Of a DNA stretch of 10,770 nucleotides, positions 1 through 7,380 are shown piece after piece; the first letter of the stretch is position 1; the number at the start of each line of letters is the position of its first letter. Location: assembly GCA_004356215.1 (NCBI GenBank), contig SMXR01000077.1, forward strand, positions 1 through 10,770, read 5' to 3'. The DNA is from Alphaproteobacteria bacterium. GTDB taxonomy: Bacteria > Pseudomonadota > Alphaproteobacteria > Sphingomonadales > SMXR01. Below the pieces are notes generated by a model. It was not told the origin of the DNA. It worked only from the letters and a program-made list of their open reading frames with translations, and made no database searches. Position numbers and translations under genes: made by a program.

Positions 1-22
1 GACGCTCCGGGTAAAAATTAAA
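1..22. other. Short leader ahead of miaB, gene end possible
   Basis: These 22 bases precede the miaB start. One frame reads six codons and then TAA at 19-21, one base before the miaB ATG, so this could be the last codons of an upstream gene. In alphaproteobacteria a fur-like gene often lies here, but six codons cannot identify anything. I see no clear Shine-Dalgarno for miaB in the visible bases. Confidence 0.25.
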
Positions 23-1405
23 ATGACTAAAAAAGTTTATATCAAAAGCTACGGCTGCCAGATGAATGTTTATGATTCTGAGCGCATGGCCGATATTCTG
101 AAAACCCAAAACTTTGAGACCGCCGACAACCCCGAAGGGGTCGACCTGGTGATCCTGAACACCTGTCACATCAGGGAAAAGGCGGCGGAAAAAGTTTATT
201 CCGACCTCGGCCGCTTGCGGGACCTGAAAGAAAAATCTTCCAACGAAATGGTGATTGCCGTGGCCGGGTGTGTTGCCCAGGCCGAAGGTGAAGAAATTAT
301 GCGCCGCGCCCCCGCGGTTGAACTGGTGTTTGGTCCCCAAACCTATCACCGGTTGCCAGGGTTGCTTGAAAAAGTGGCGGCTGACAAGGCCAAGGGTACG
401 CCTGCGCGTATTGTTGATACCGAATTCCCGGTTGAGGAAAAATTCGACCACCTGACCAAGAACGCCAGCAGCGCTGGCCCGACCGCGTTCCTGACGATCC
501 AGGAGGGGTGCGATAAATTCTGCACGTTTTGCGTGGTGCCCTATACCCGCGGCGGTGAATTTTCCAGGCCGGTTGATCAAATCCTGGATGAGGCCCGGTC
601 GCTGGTCCAAAGGGGTGTGCGCGAGGTTACGCTGCTTGGGCAAAACGTCAACGCCTATCATGGTCTAAATAAAGCTGGCGGCGAAGTCGGCCTGGCGGGT
701 TTGATCCGGGCCTTGGCTGAAATCGATGGTCTGGCACGGATTCGCTATACCACCTCACACCCCCGCGACATGGACGATGAGCTGATCCGGATCCATGGCG
801 AAGTTGCCCAGTGCATGCCTTATTTACACCTGCCGGTACAATCGGGCTCAGACAGGGTTTTAAAGGACATGAACCGGCGTCATTCGGCGGCCCATTATAT
901 GAACCTGATTGAAAAGATTAGAAAAGCGCGGCCAGATATTGCCCTTTCCAGTGATTTTATCGTCGGCTTTCCCGGCGAAGATGACGCGGATTTCCAGGAA
1001 ACCCTGAAATTGGTAAAGGCGGTGGGCTATGCCCAGGCCTACAGTTTTAAATACAGTCCACGTCCCGGCACCCCCGCCGCCAAGGCGCCCGACCAGGTGC
1101 CAGAAGACGTAAAAAAAGAACGCCTTGCGGAATTGCAGGCCCTGCTGAAAGCCCAGCAAACGGTTTTTAATAAAGCAAGCAAGGGCCGCGTCCTTGAGGT
1201 TCTGTTTGAACGCCAGGGCAAATTTGAAAACCAGATTGTTGGCCGCTCGCCCTATATGCAGGCGGTCCATGTTGCCCTTGATGAACCGGGTGACACCAAA
1301 GAAAAATATTTTGGACACATATTGCCGGTTGAAATTTTGGCCGTGGGGCCCAATAGTCTTAAAGGAAAGCTTTTAACCGGCCAGCTAAACCAGAGCGCGG
1401 CCTAA
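23..1405 (+). CDS. miaB: tRNA-2-methylthio-N6-dimethylallyladenosine synthase MiaB
   Basis: MiaB is a cytoplasmic radical-SAM methylthiotransferase. It converts i6A37 to ms2i6A37 in tRNAs that read UNN codons, using two [4Fe-4S] clusters and SAM. The 460-residue protein has all three parts. The N-terminal UPF0004 domain carries cluster-binding Cys12 (YGCQMN), Cys48 (NTCHIREKA) and Cys83 (AGC). The radical-SAM core carries the CxxxCxxC motif at Cys163, Cys167 and Cys170. A C-terminal TRAM-type RNA-binding region lies at about 378-445. Length and the N-terminus (MTKKVYIKSYGCQMN) match the family closely, which supports the ATG at 23. It is the first gene of a run with ybeZ, ybeY, corC and lnt, and ybeZ begins 11 bases after its stop. 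It draws on the SAM made by the metK product encoded downstream. All key cysteines are present and it looks functional. Confidence 0.97.
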   Translation: MTKKVYIKSYGCQMNVYDSERMADILKTQNFETADNPEGVDLVILNTCHIREKAAEKVYSDLGRLRDLKEKSSNEMVIAVAGCVAQAEGEEIMRRAPAVELVFGPQTYHRLPGLLEKVAADKAKGTPARIVDTEFPVEEKFDHLTKNASSAGPTAFLTIQEGCDKFCTFCVVPYTRGGEFSRPVDQILDEARSLVQRGVREVTLLGQNVNAYHGLNKAGGEVGLAGLIRALAEIDGLARIRYTTSHPRDMDDELIRIHGEVAQCMPYLHLPVQSGSDRVLKDMNRRHSAAHYMNLIEKIRKARPDIALSSDFIVGFPGEDDADFQETLKLVKAVGYAQAYSFKYSPRPGTPAAKAPDQVPEDVKKERLAELQALLKAQQTVFNKASKGRVLEVLFERQGKFENQIVGRSPYMQAVHVALDEPGDTKEKYFGHILPVEILAVGPNSLKGKLLTGQLNQSAA

Positions 1406-1416
1406 CCCGGATAAAA

Positions 1417-2484
1417 ATGAGTTTGAAAACAAAATCCAAGACCACAAAACCCCATGAAAAAATAGTTCTGAGGTTTGGCAATAACACCCTTCTTTCTGGA
1501 CTTTTCGGACAGCACGATGAACACATCGCCCGGGTTGAGCAAACCCTTGGGGTTCGTATTGCCGGCCGCGGCAACAAAGTGGTTCTTGATGGCTCGCCGC
1601 TGGCGTGCCAACAGGCCAGGGCGGTGCTTTTATATCTGTATCATACGCTGGAAAATGGCGGCAGCATTACCTTGGGTGATGTTGATGGCGCGATAAACCT
1701 TGGTCAGGAAAAGGAAATGGAGTTACTTGCAACTCCGGCAGAAAAACACGACAATAAGAAGGTGAGCGACAAAAATTCAAAAACGGAACAAACGGTAAAA
1801 CCTTCCGGTGTTTTGAAAATAAAAACCCGCAAGCGAGTGATTACGCCGCGCACCCCGGTACAAAATCATTACATCAATGAAATGGGTAAAAACGATCTTA
1901 CCTTCGCCGCTGGTCCGGCGGGAACAGGGAAAACCTACCTGGCGGTGGCCATGGCCGTCTCAAAACTGATCAGTGGTGAGGTTGATCGTATTATTTTATC
2001 GCGCCCCGCGGTTGAGGCCGGCGAAAGCCTGGGGTATTTGCCGGGCGATATGAAAGAAAAGGTCGATCCGTATCTCAGGCCGCTTTACGACGCTTTGCAC
2101 GACACCATGCCCGCGGAACAGGTGGCCAAGTGCATTGAAATTGGCGAAATAGAGATTGCCCCGGTGGCCTTTATGCGGGGGCGCACATTGTCCCACGCCT
2201 TTGTCATTCTGGATGAAGCCCAAAACACGACCCCGGGCCAGATGAAAATGTTTTTAACCCGGCTTGGCGAAAACTCTTCCATGGTGGTAACCGGTGATCC
2301 TAGCCAAGTTGACTTGCTGCCCGGGGTTGATTCAGGTTTGCAGAACGCGATCAAGGTTTTAGAGGGCATTGAAGGTGTTTCAGTTGTCGTCTTTACAGAA
2401 AAAGATGTCATACGGAACCAGCTGGTGCGGCGGATTGTTAACGCTTATGATGCCCCCGCCAAGGTAAAGGGCACCAAGAAATGA
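1417..2484 (+). CDS. ybeZ: PhoH-like P-loop ATPase (YbeZ)
   Basis: This is a PhoH/YbeZ-family cytoplasmic ATPase of 355 residues. The family resembles the NTPase part of superfamily 1 helicases. In other bacteria the protein is linked to YbeY and RNA/ribosome metabolism, but its exact role is not settled. Visible parts are an N-terminal KH-like region (about 15-95), a Lys-rich linker of low complexity (about 97-140), and the ATPase domain. The ATPase domain has Walker A GPAGTGKT at 166-173, the substrate-side motif SRPAVEAGESLGYLPGD near 195-211, Walker B VILDEAQN at 263-270, and the sensor-like TGDPSQVDLLPG near 292-303. The ATG at 1417 is 11 bases after miaB; the Shine-Dalgarno is weak. The stop overlaps the ybeY start by four bases (ATGA), suggesting translational coupling. 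The symbol phoH is also widely used for it. Confidence 0.95.
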   Translation: MSLKTKSKTTKPHEKIVLRFGNNTLLSGLFGQHDEHIARVEQTLGVRIAGRGNKVVLDGSPLACQQARAVLLYLYHTLENGGSITLGDVDGAINLGQEKEMELLATPAEKHDNKKVSDKNSKTEQTVKPSGVLKIKTRKRVITPRTPVQNHYINEMGKNDLTFAAGPAGTGKTYLAVAMAVSKLISGEVDRIILSRPAVEAGESLGYLPGDMKEKVDPYLRPLYDALHDTMPAEQVAKCIEIGEIEIAPVAFMRGRTLSHAFVILDEAQNTTPGQMKMFLTRLGENSSMVVTGDPSQVDLLPGVDSGLQNAIKVLEGIEGVSVVVFTEKDVIRNQLVRRIVNAYDAPAKVKGTKK

Positions 2485-3038
2485 CCGAAGACCCGAGCCC
2501 TTCAAAACCCTATAGTTTGAAGGTTGAAGTTAACATCCAAGAACCTGCCTGGACCGAAATGGTGCCGCCTGTAGCTGCGCTGGCAAAAGAGGTTGTTCAC
2601 GAGACCCTGGCGAATAAAGAGGTTTGGCATCTTTGGCCGGGCGCGATGCCAACGTCTGGAATTGAAGTCAGCGTCTGCTTTGCCGGGAATGAATTTGTCC
2701 AAAATCTGAACCAGACGTTTCGTGACAAGAATAAACCCACCAATGTGTTATCGTTCCCAAACGGCGATCTATCTAAGGCAGGTGGCGCTGGAAGCCTTTT
2801 GTTGGGTGACGTCGTTTTGGCCCGGGGGGTGGTTTTGGCCGAAGCAAAACGCGATGGAAAATCGCCGGTAGCTCACACCAGCCACCTGTTGGTCCACGGC
2901 GTTTTGCATCTTTTAGGTTTTTCCCATGACCTGAATCCCGACGCTGAGGACATGGAGACCCTTGAGGTGGAAATTCTAAAGGCACTGGGGATTGCCAACC
3001 CCTATGAGGAAATTCAGGGCCAAAGGGACACTCGATGA
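2481..3038 (+). CDS. ybeY: Endoribonuclease YbeY / rRNA maturation factor
   Basis: YbeY is a metal-dependent single-strand endoribonuclease involved in 16S rRNA 3'-end maturation and late 70S quality control. The 185-residue protein carries the family signature H3XH5XH at His139, His143 and His149 (within HGVLHLLGFSHD), which binds the metal. It also has the conserved Arg81 in the stretch RDKNKPTNVLSFP. It is somewhat longer than the Escherichia coli protein (about 155 residues), with extra residues at the N-terminus and around 45-60; longer forms are common in alphaproteobacteria as I recall them. The start ATG sits inside the end of ybeZ (ATGA overlap), and its stop overlaps corC in the same way. 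The three genes therefore probably share one transcript and coupled translation. All catalytic residues are intact. Confidence 0.95.
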   Translation: MTEDPSPSKPYSLKVEVNIQEPAWTEMVPPVAALAKEVVHETLANKEVWHLWPGAMPTSGIEVSVCFAGNEFVQNLNQTFRDKNKPTNVLSFPNGDLSKAGGAGSLLLGDVVLARGVVLAEAKRDGKSPVAHTSHLLVHGVLHLLGFSHDLNPDAEDMETLEVEILKALGIANPYEEIQGQRDTR

Positions 3039-3922
3039 CCAACAAAAACCCAGAAACACCTACCTCCTCGCCTCTGCGCGCTTTTTTGCGCAAATTTGGC
3101 CTCGGCGGAAATGGCGACAGTTCGCTTCGGGAAAGCCTGGAAGAGGTGATTGAGGAGCATGAAGACGCACGGGATGAAGAAACCCTCGGCGAAGAGGGGC
3201 GTGAAATGCTTCTTAATGTTCTCAAATACAATGAATTACGCACCGCCGATATTATGGTTCCCCGGGCCGATATTGTTGCGGTCGAGATTTCTACGCCCTT
3301 CAAGACCCTGGTGGAAATCTTTTGCCAGGCGGGACATTCGCGGCTGCCGATCTACCGAAAATCGCTTGATGAAGTTGTCGGCATGGTCCACGTCAAGGAT
3401 GCACTCCGGGTCTTGGGAGCGGGAAAAAAGGCCCCGGCGATTGAAGATATTCTGCGCGATATAATAATTGTGCCGCCATCGATGCGCCTTATTGATCTAT
3501 TGAAACGAATGAAAACCCAGCGCACCCACATGGCATTGGTGGTTGATGAATATGGCGGCACCGATGGCCTGGTGACAATCGAAGACCTTGTAGAGCAAAT
3601 CGTCGGAGAAATTGAAGACGAATACGACGAAGAAAACGAACCGCAAATGACTTTTATCGGCAATGGAATTTATGAGGCCGATGCCAGACTTTTGGTGGAA
3701 GACCTTGAAGAGGCTTTGAAAATTGATCTTTTAAGCGACGAACAGGATGAAAATGTTGACACGCTTGGTGGTTTGGTTTTCGCTCTTGAGGGACGGGTCC
3801 CTGAAATCGGCGAAAGTATTGATCACCCCCTGGGGTACAGGTTTGAGATTATCGGGGCTGACCCACGGCGGATAAAGAAGGTGCGGATTCACCTGCCGAA
3901 AAAGAAAAAGAAAGACGACTAA
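3035..3922 (+). CDS. corC: CorC/HlyC-family CBS-pair protein (YbeX-like)
   Basis: This 295-residue protein is predicted to be cytosolic. It has paired CBS domains (about 73-130 and 137-195) followed by a CorC_HlyC/transporter-associated domain (about 205-287). The family signature DEYGGTDGLVTIEDLVEQIV is at 171-190. It lacks the N-terminal DUF21 membrane domain of the longer CNNM/CorB-like proteins, so it is the short form. CorC was first named for a role in Mg2+/Co2+ efflux in enterics, and its YbeX ortholog has more recently been tied to ribosome and RNA homeostasis. The neighbours ybeY and ybeZ fit the second view, but the sequence cannot decide. The N-terminal part (about 32-55) is very acidic and the C-terminus ends in a Lys run followed by two Asp. 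The start overlaps the ybeY stop by four bases. lnt follows after 19 bases. Confidence 0.93.
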   Translation: MTNKNPETPTSSPLRAFLRKFGLGGNGDSSLRESLEEVIEEHEDARDEETLGEEGREMLLNVLKYNELRTADIMVPRADIVAVEISTPFKTLVEIFCQAGHSRLPIYRKSLDEVVGMVHVKDALRVLGAGKKAPAIEDILRDIIIVPPSMRLIDLLKRMKTQRTHMALVVDEYGGTDGLVTIEDLVEQIVGEIEDEYDEENEPQMTFIGNGIYEADARLLVEDLEEALKIDLLSDEQDENVDTLGGLVFALEGRVPEIGESIDHPLGYRFEIIGADPRRIKKVRIHLPKKKKKDD

Positions 3923-3941
3923 GGGGCAGCAAAGGAAAAAT

Positions 3942-5531
3942 ATGCTTGGGGTGTTTGACAAAACTGGCCAGTTTATAAAAAGCCACAAGGGGAAATGGGG
4001 ATTTGTGCTGACAGTTTTTCTCGGCACCCTCGCCGCCCTTTCTTTGCCGCCATATCCTTTAACCCCGCTTTATTATATTGGCCTCGGACTGGCGCTCATT
4101 CTCATGATCCAGACCGAGCGGCCCAGAGAGGCTTTCCTTCTGGGGTTGGCGTTTGGTTTTGGTTATTTTGGTTTGGGAATTTCCTGGGTGGGGCAATCTT
4201 TTCTAGCACAAAGCGATGTGCCCCACTGGAGCGCGCCAATAGCCGTGTTTTTTCTTGTCGTTTACCTGAGTCTTTTCCCCGCTGCAGCGTTTATGGTCGC
4301 GCGCAAATTAATGCCCAAAAACTGGGGCGCCAGGGCCTTTGTTTTCGCTGCCGTGTTCTCCGCATTTGAATTGGCCCGGGGAATTATCGGGTCGATCGGG
4401 TTTCCGTGGAATACTGCTTCCAGCGTTTGGTGGCCGGTTGATGAAATAGTGCAAAGCGTTGCCATTTTTGGCAGCTATGGCCTAGGGTTGATGACCCTTT
4501 TAACCGTTGGTCTTTTTGCCCCTCTTTTCGATGACAAGGCACCGAAAACGTCTCGCCTTGGCCTGCCGCTTGCCGCCAGCGCCCTGTTGGGGCTTTTTTT
4601 CCTTTCCGGGTGGATCCGGCTTGAGGGGGCGGTGGTAACCAACCACGAAGGGGTCACGCTTCGCCTGGTCCAGGCAAATATACCCCAGCTGGAAAAGTGG
4701 GATCCTGAATTCCTCAGGCGAAATTTTGACCGCCATGTTTCTTTAAGCACCGCCGGGGTGACGAAAAATGGTGGACCAACCCACATTATTTGGCCGGAAA
4801 CTGCTATTCCCTATGATGTCGGCAACGACCAGGGTTTGCGTGATTACCTGGCCGGAAGCCTTGGGCCTGACCGCACCCTGATTAGTGGGGCGACGCGGAT
4901 AGAAACCGAGGGTACACCCCGGATTTACAATAGTATTTATTCCCTTGGGGGGGATGGCGAAATTTTAGATATTTACGACAAGGTTCATTTGGTCCCTTTC
5001 GGGGAATATGTGCCGTTTCGGGCGGTGTTGGGACAGATAGGCTTGGATACCCTGGTTGCGGGGACACTGGATTACTCCTCTGGGGCGGGTTTGAAAACAG
5101 TCACGCTACCCGGTCTTCCCCCGTTTAGCCCGCTGATTTGCTTTGAAATAATTTTTTCAGGTCAGGTCGTTGGCGACGGCCCAGCGCCCGAATGGCTTTT
5201 GAATGTCACTAATGATGCCTGGTTTGGCAACAGTTCAGGCCCATATCAGCATTATGAACTTGCCCGTATGCGCGCCATTGAACAGGGCATTCCCGTTGTT
5301 CGTGCTGCCGGTACCGGGATTTCCAGTGTGATTGATCCCTTTGGCCGGACTGTCGAAAAACTGGATTTAGGAACAAGCGGATTTTTGGATGTTCAATTGC
5401 CCAAGGCCCTTTCCACCAGAACCATATTTTCAAATTACGGCAATTATCCTTTCTTTATACTATTGGTAATTTTTTCTATTTTTGGAATATTTCTTAGGCC
5501 TTTTTCCAGACCTGAAAAAAAACTATTTTGA
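3942..5531 (+). CDS. lnt: Apolipoprotein N-acyltransferase Lnt
   Basis: Lnt is an inner-membrane enzyme. It transfers a third acyl chain from phospholipid to the N-terminal Cys of diacylglyceryl apolipoproteins, the last step of lipoprotein maturation before Lol sorting. The 529-residue protein has a hydrophobic N-terminal half with several membrane segments (roughly 20-56, 63-82, 98-120, 131-150, 170-193 and 206-224). A periplasmic nitrilase-like domain (about 235-485) and one C-terminal membrane segment (about 503-518) follow. The catalytic triad is visible as Glu286 (WPETAIPY), Lys347 (YDKVHLVPFGEYVPF) and Cys400 (LICFE); the supporting Glu355 is also present. AAAGGA at 3931-3936, five bases before the ATG, is a good Shine-Dalgarno. 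It ends the five-gene run; I see no convincing terminator right after it, so some read-through into the regulator is possible. Confidence 0.96.
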   Translation: MLGVFDKTGQFIKSHKGKWGFVLTVFLGTLAALSLPPYPLTPLYYIGLGLALILMIQTERPREAFLLGLAFGFGYFGLGISWVGQSFLAQSDVPHWSAPIAVFFLVVYLSLFPAAAFMVARKLMPKNWGARAFVFAAVFSAFELARGIIGSIGFPWNTASSVWWPVDEIVQSVAIFGSYGLGLMTLLTVGLFAPLFDDKAPKTSRLGLPLAASALLGLFFLSGWIRLEGAVVTNHEGVTLRLVQANIPQLEKWDPEFLRRNFDRHVSLSTAGVTKNGGPTHIIWPETAIPYDVGNDQGLRDYLAGSLGPDRTLISGATRIETEGTPRIYNSIYSLGGDGEILDIYDKVHLVPFGEYVPFRAVLGQIGLDTLVAGTLDYSSGAGLKTVTLPGLPPFSPLICFEIIFSGQVVGDGPAPEWLLNVTNDAWFGNSSGPYQHYELARMRAIEQGIPVVRAAGTGISSVIDPFGRTVEKLDLGTSGFLDVQLPKALSTRTIFSNYGNYPFFILLVIFSIFGIFLRPFSRPEKKLF

Positions 5532-5579
5532 CTTTATTAACTTGAAGATTGGGATGTTAGTCCCTAAACAGGTAACCAA

Positions 5580-6014
5580 ATGAAACCGACACAAAATCAA
5601 GGCACTATAAAAATGTTCACACCAGATCCAATTGATGTCCATGTTGGCTCCAGAGTCAGGATGCGCCGCACGCTTTTGGGTATGAGTCAGGAAAAATTAG
5701 GGAACGCCCTTGGTCTTACATTTCAGCAGATTCAAAAATATGAAAGAGGCGCCAATCGCATTGGCTCCAGCCGACTTTACAAGTTGTCAAAAATATTAGA
5801 TGTTCCGGTCGCTTACTTTTTTGATGACATGCCGGAACAGACCGGAAAACGCGCCCGAGGTTTAAGCGATTCAGGCCCACAAGCATTTGAGCAAGAAAAA
5901 CTGGCCAAACGCGAAACGCTTGAGCTGGTTCGGGCCTATTACAAGATTTCAGATCCCAAAGTCCGGAAAAAAACCTTTGAATTGGTTAAGGCCATCGCCC
6001 AATCGGGCAAATAA
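5580..6014 (+). CDS. XRE-family HTH transcriptional regulator (lnt-metK interval)
   Basis: This 144-residue regulator has one Cro/CI-type helix-turn-helix at about 20-80 (VGSRVRMRRTLLGMSQ, then LTFQQIQKYERGANRIG and the ending KILDVPVAYFFDDMP). It also has a short helical C-terminal part (about 112-141, with LVRAYYKISDPKVRKKTFEL) typical of a conserved alphaproteobacterial group. From memory, PraR/PhrR-type regulators of rhizobia belong to this group and may occupy a similar place near metK, but the target genes here are unknown. I kept the ATG at 5580 because AGG at 5571-5573 lies about seven bases upstream. A second ATG at 5613 gives the N-terminus usual for the group (MFTPDPIDVHVG) but has a poor Shine-Dalgarno. 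A weak promoter-like pair, TTGAAG at 5542-5547 and TAAACA at 5565-5570, would place transcription start close to the first ATG and favour the second. A terminator-like hairpin follows the gene. Confidence 0.88.
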   Translation: MKPTQNQGTIKMFTPDPIDVHVGSRVRMRRTLLGMSQEKLGNALGLTFQQIQKYERGANRIGSSRLYKLSKILDVPVAYFFDDMPEQTGKRARGLSDSGPQAFEQEKLAKRETLELVRAYYKISDPKVRKKTFELVKAIAQSGK

Positions 6015-6033
6015 GTTTAATGTTTAGGAGTTT

Positions 6034-6066
6034 TAGAAAGGCCGGTTTCTCCGGCTTTCCTTCCTT
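6034..6066 (+). terminator. Intrinsic-terminator-like hairpin after the XRE gene
   Basis: GCCGG at 6041-6045 pairs perfectly with CCGGC at 6051-6055 across a five-base loop (TTTCT). The stem extends outward by a G-U wobble and two A-T pairs. A pyrimidine-rich tail (TTTCCTTCCTT) follows at 6056-6066. The T run is broken by C residues, so termination may be partial. It lies 20-50 bases after the regulator stop and would separate the upstream transcript from metK. Confidence 0.6.
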
Positions 6067-6202
6067 AAGCTTTAGTGAAATAAATGGCGGTAAAAATTGA
6101 TTTCTTTTCTTGTATGTGCCCACACCTTGCTGGTATACACCCGGGCTTGAAGCCAATTATTCCGAACACCAAGCGAAAACGCCGGGGTTAAAGGAGAGAA
6201 AC
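6067..6202 (+). promoter_or_regulatory. metK leader region with pairing potential
   Basis: This 136-base stretch must hold the metK promoter if the preceding hairpin terminates. No strong sigma70 pair stands out: TTGATT at 6097-6102 lacks a well-spaced -10, and TATACA at 6134-6139 has only a poor -35 (TTGTAT at 6110-6115). The 3' part has pairing potential. GCTGGT at 6129-6134 can pair with ACCAAGC at 6168-6174 with one bulged A. CCCGG at 6140-6144 can pair with CCGGG at 6182-6186, just before the Shine-Dalgarno. The two pairings cross, as in an H-type pseudoknot. An alternative small hairpin is GGCT/AGCC at 6144-6154. The frame is open upstream of the metK GTG back to a TTG at 6110, but nothing in that stretch resembles MetK. 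I cannot match it to a known SAM riboswitch. Confidence 0.35.
6191..6198 (+). promoter_or_regulatory. metK Shine-Dalgarno that fixes the GTG start
   Basis: AAGGAGAG at 6191-6198 is a near-ideal Shine-Dalgarno, with its GGAG six bases before the GTG at 6203. It decides the start against longer in-frame readings that begin at a TTG at 6110. Confidence 0.85.
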
Positions 6203-7369
6203 GTGTCGATTAAAAACTATCTTTTTACAAGCGAATCCGTGTCTGAAGGGCATCCGGACAAGGTCGCCGACCGCATCTCTGACAGCGTTCTCGATAGATT
6301 TCTTTTGGAAGACCCTTACGCCCGTGTCGCGGTGGAAACGATGGTCACAACCAACCGGATTATTATTGCTGGTGAAGTGCGCGGCCCTGAAAGTATCACC
6401 ACTGAAATTTTGGAAGAGGCTGCTCGCAGCGCGGTCAAGGATATCGGCTACGAACAGGACGGTTTTCATTGGGCAACGGCCGAATTTACCTCATATGTTC
6501 ACGCCCAATCTGCTGATATTGCCATGGGCGTTGATGCGACCGGCAACAAGGATGAAGGTGCTGGTGATCAAGGCATCATGTTTGGTTATGCTTGCCGTGA
6601 AACCGAAGTTTTAATGCCCGCCCCGATCCAGTTCGCCCATGAAATTTTGGCCACGATGGCCGCCGACCGCCACGGTGGAAAGGCCCCCGGCCTGGAACCT
6701 GATGCCAAAAGCCAGGTCAGCCTGAAATATGAAAACGGCAAACCTGTTGGCGCTACTTCGGTGGTTGTTTCAACCCAGCACAAACCAGATTTTACCGGCA
6801 CCGACCTTCGCGAATACGTTCGCGGACGGGTCATGAGTGTCCTGCCCGAGGGTTGGATGTGCCCCGAAGAAGAGTTTTATGTCAATCCGACCGGCCAGTT
6901 TATTGTTGGCGGTCCTGATGGCGATGCCGGCCTTACCGGGCGCAAGATTATCGTTGATACCTATGGCGGGGCTGCGCCCCATGGCGGCGGGGCATTTTCC
7001 GGAAAAGACCCAACCAAGGTCGATCGCTCGGCGGCCTATATGGCGCGCTATCTGGCGAAAAATGTTGTTGCGGCGGGTCTGGCTGATAACTGCCTGATCC
7101 AGCTGGCCTACGCCATTGGAGTTTCGAAACCACTTTCGGTGTATGTCAATCTTTTCAATACCGGTCATGTTGATGAAAACAAGCTACCCACCCTTTTCAT
7201 GGAAATGATTGACCTGAGCCCGCGGGCAATCAGAGAGCGTCTTGGCCTCAATAAACCGATCTATGCCAAGACCGCTGCCTACGGCCATTTTGGCCGCACG
7301 CCCGAAGATGACGGCGCATTTTCCTGGGAAAAAACGGATTTGGTGGAAATGCTTAAAGCCCAGTTCTAG
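6203..7369 (+). CDS. metK: S-adenosylmethionine synthetase MetK
   Basis: MetK makes S-adenosylmethionine from methionine and ATP in the cytoplasm, the sole source of SAM in most bacteria. From the GTG start the product is 388 residues, close to the family norm (about 384). Visible signatures are the start KNYLFTSESVSEGHPDK with the GHPDK loop at 16-20, the ATP/methionine-binding GAGDQGIMFGYA at 119-130, and the P-loop-like glycine-rich motif from GGGAFSGKDPTKVDRSAAY at 261-279. The GTG is chosen because of the strong Shine-Dalgarno at 6191-6198 and because MSIKNYLFTSESV matches the usual N-terminus. trmB, a SAM-dependent tRNA methyltransferase, starts 11 bases after the stop, so the two are probably cotranscribed. 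MetK also supplies SAM to MiaB, encoded about 5 kb upstream. The leader before it may carry regulation. Confidence 0.97.
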   Translation: MSIKNYLFTSESVSEGHPDKVADRISDSVLDRFLLEDPYARVAVETMVTTNRIIIAGEVRGPESITTEILEEAARSAVKDIGYEQDGFHWATAEFTSYVHAQSADIAMGVDATGNKDEGAGDQGIMFGYACRETEVLMPAPIQFAHEILATMAADRHGGKAPGLEPDAKSQVSLKYENGKPVGATSVVVSTQHKPDFTGTDLREYVRGRVMSVLPEGWMCPEEEFYVNPTGQFIVGGPDGDAGLTGRKIIVDTYGGAAPHGGGAFSGKDPTKVDRSAAYMARYLAKNVVAAGLADNCLIQLAYAIGVSKPLSVYVNLFNTGHVDENKLPTLFMEMIDLSPRAIRERLGLNKPIYAKTAAYGHFGRTPEDDGAFSWEKTDLVEMLKAQF

Positions 7370-7380
7370 GGGTGGATCCC

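Noticed and set aside
860..1318. 152-codon antisense open frame inside miaB
   Set aside because: It lies opposite a clearly conserved enzyme domain, with no recognisable motif or ribosome-binding site.
1705..1836. Lys-rich, low-complexity linker in YbeZ as a possible insertion
   Set aside because: A variable linker between the KH-like and ATPase parts is common in the family; reading frame and length are normal.
2773..3303. 176-codon antisense open frame across ybeY/corC
   Set aside because: Ser/Arg/Pro-rich composition typical of a shadow frame; both sense genes are conserved.
6110..6202. In-frame N-terminal extension of MetK from a TTG at 6110
   Set aside because: The extra 31 residues do not resemble MetK, TTG has no Shine-Dalgarno, and the GTG at 6203 has a near-perfect one with the usual N-terminus.
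6121..6202. SAM-II or SAM/SAH riboswitch before metK
   Set aside because: I could not find the conserved cores of these classes as I remember them; only generic pairing potential remains, reported as a finding instead.
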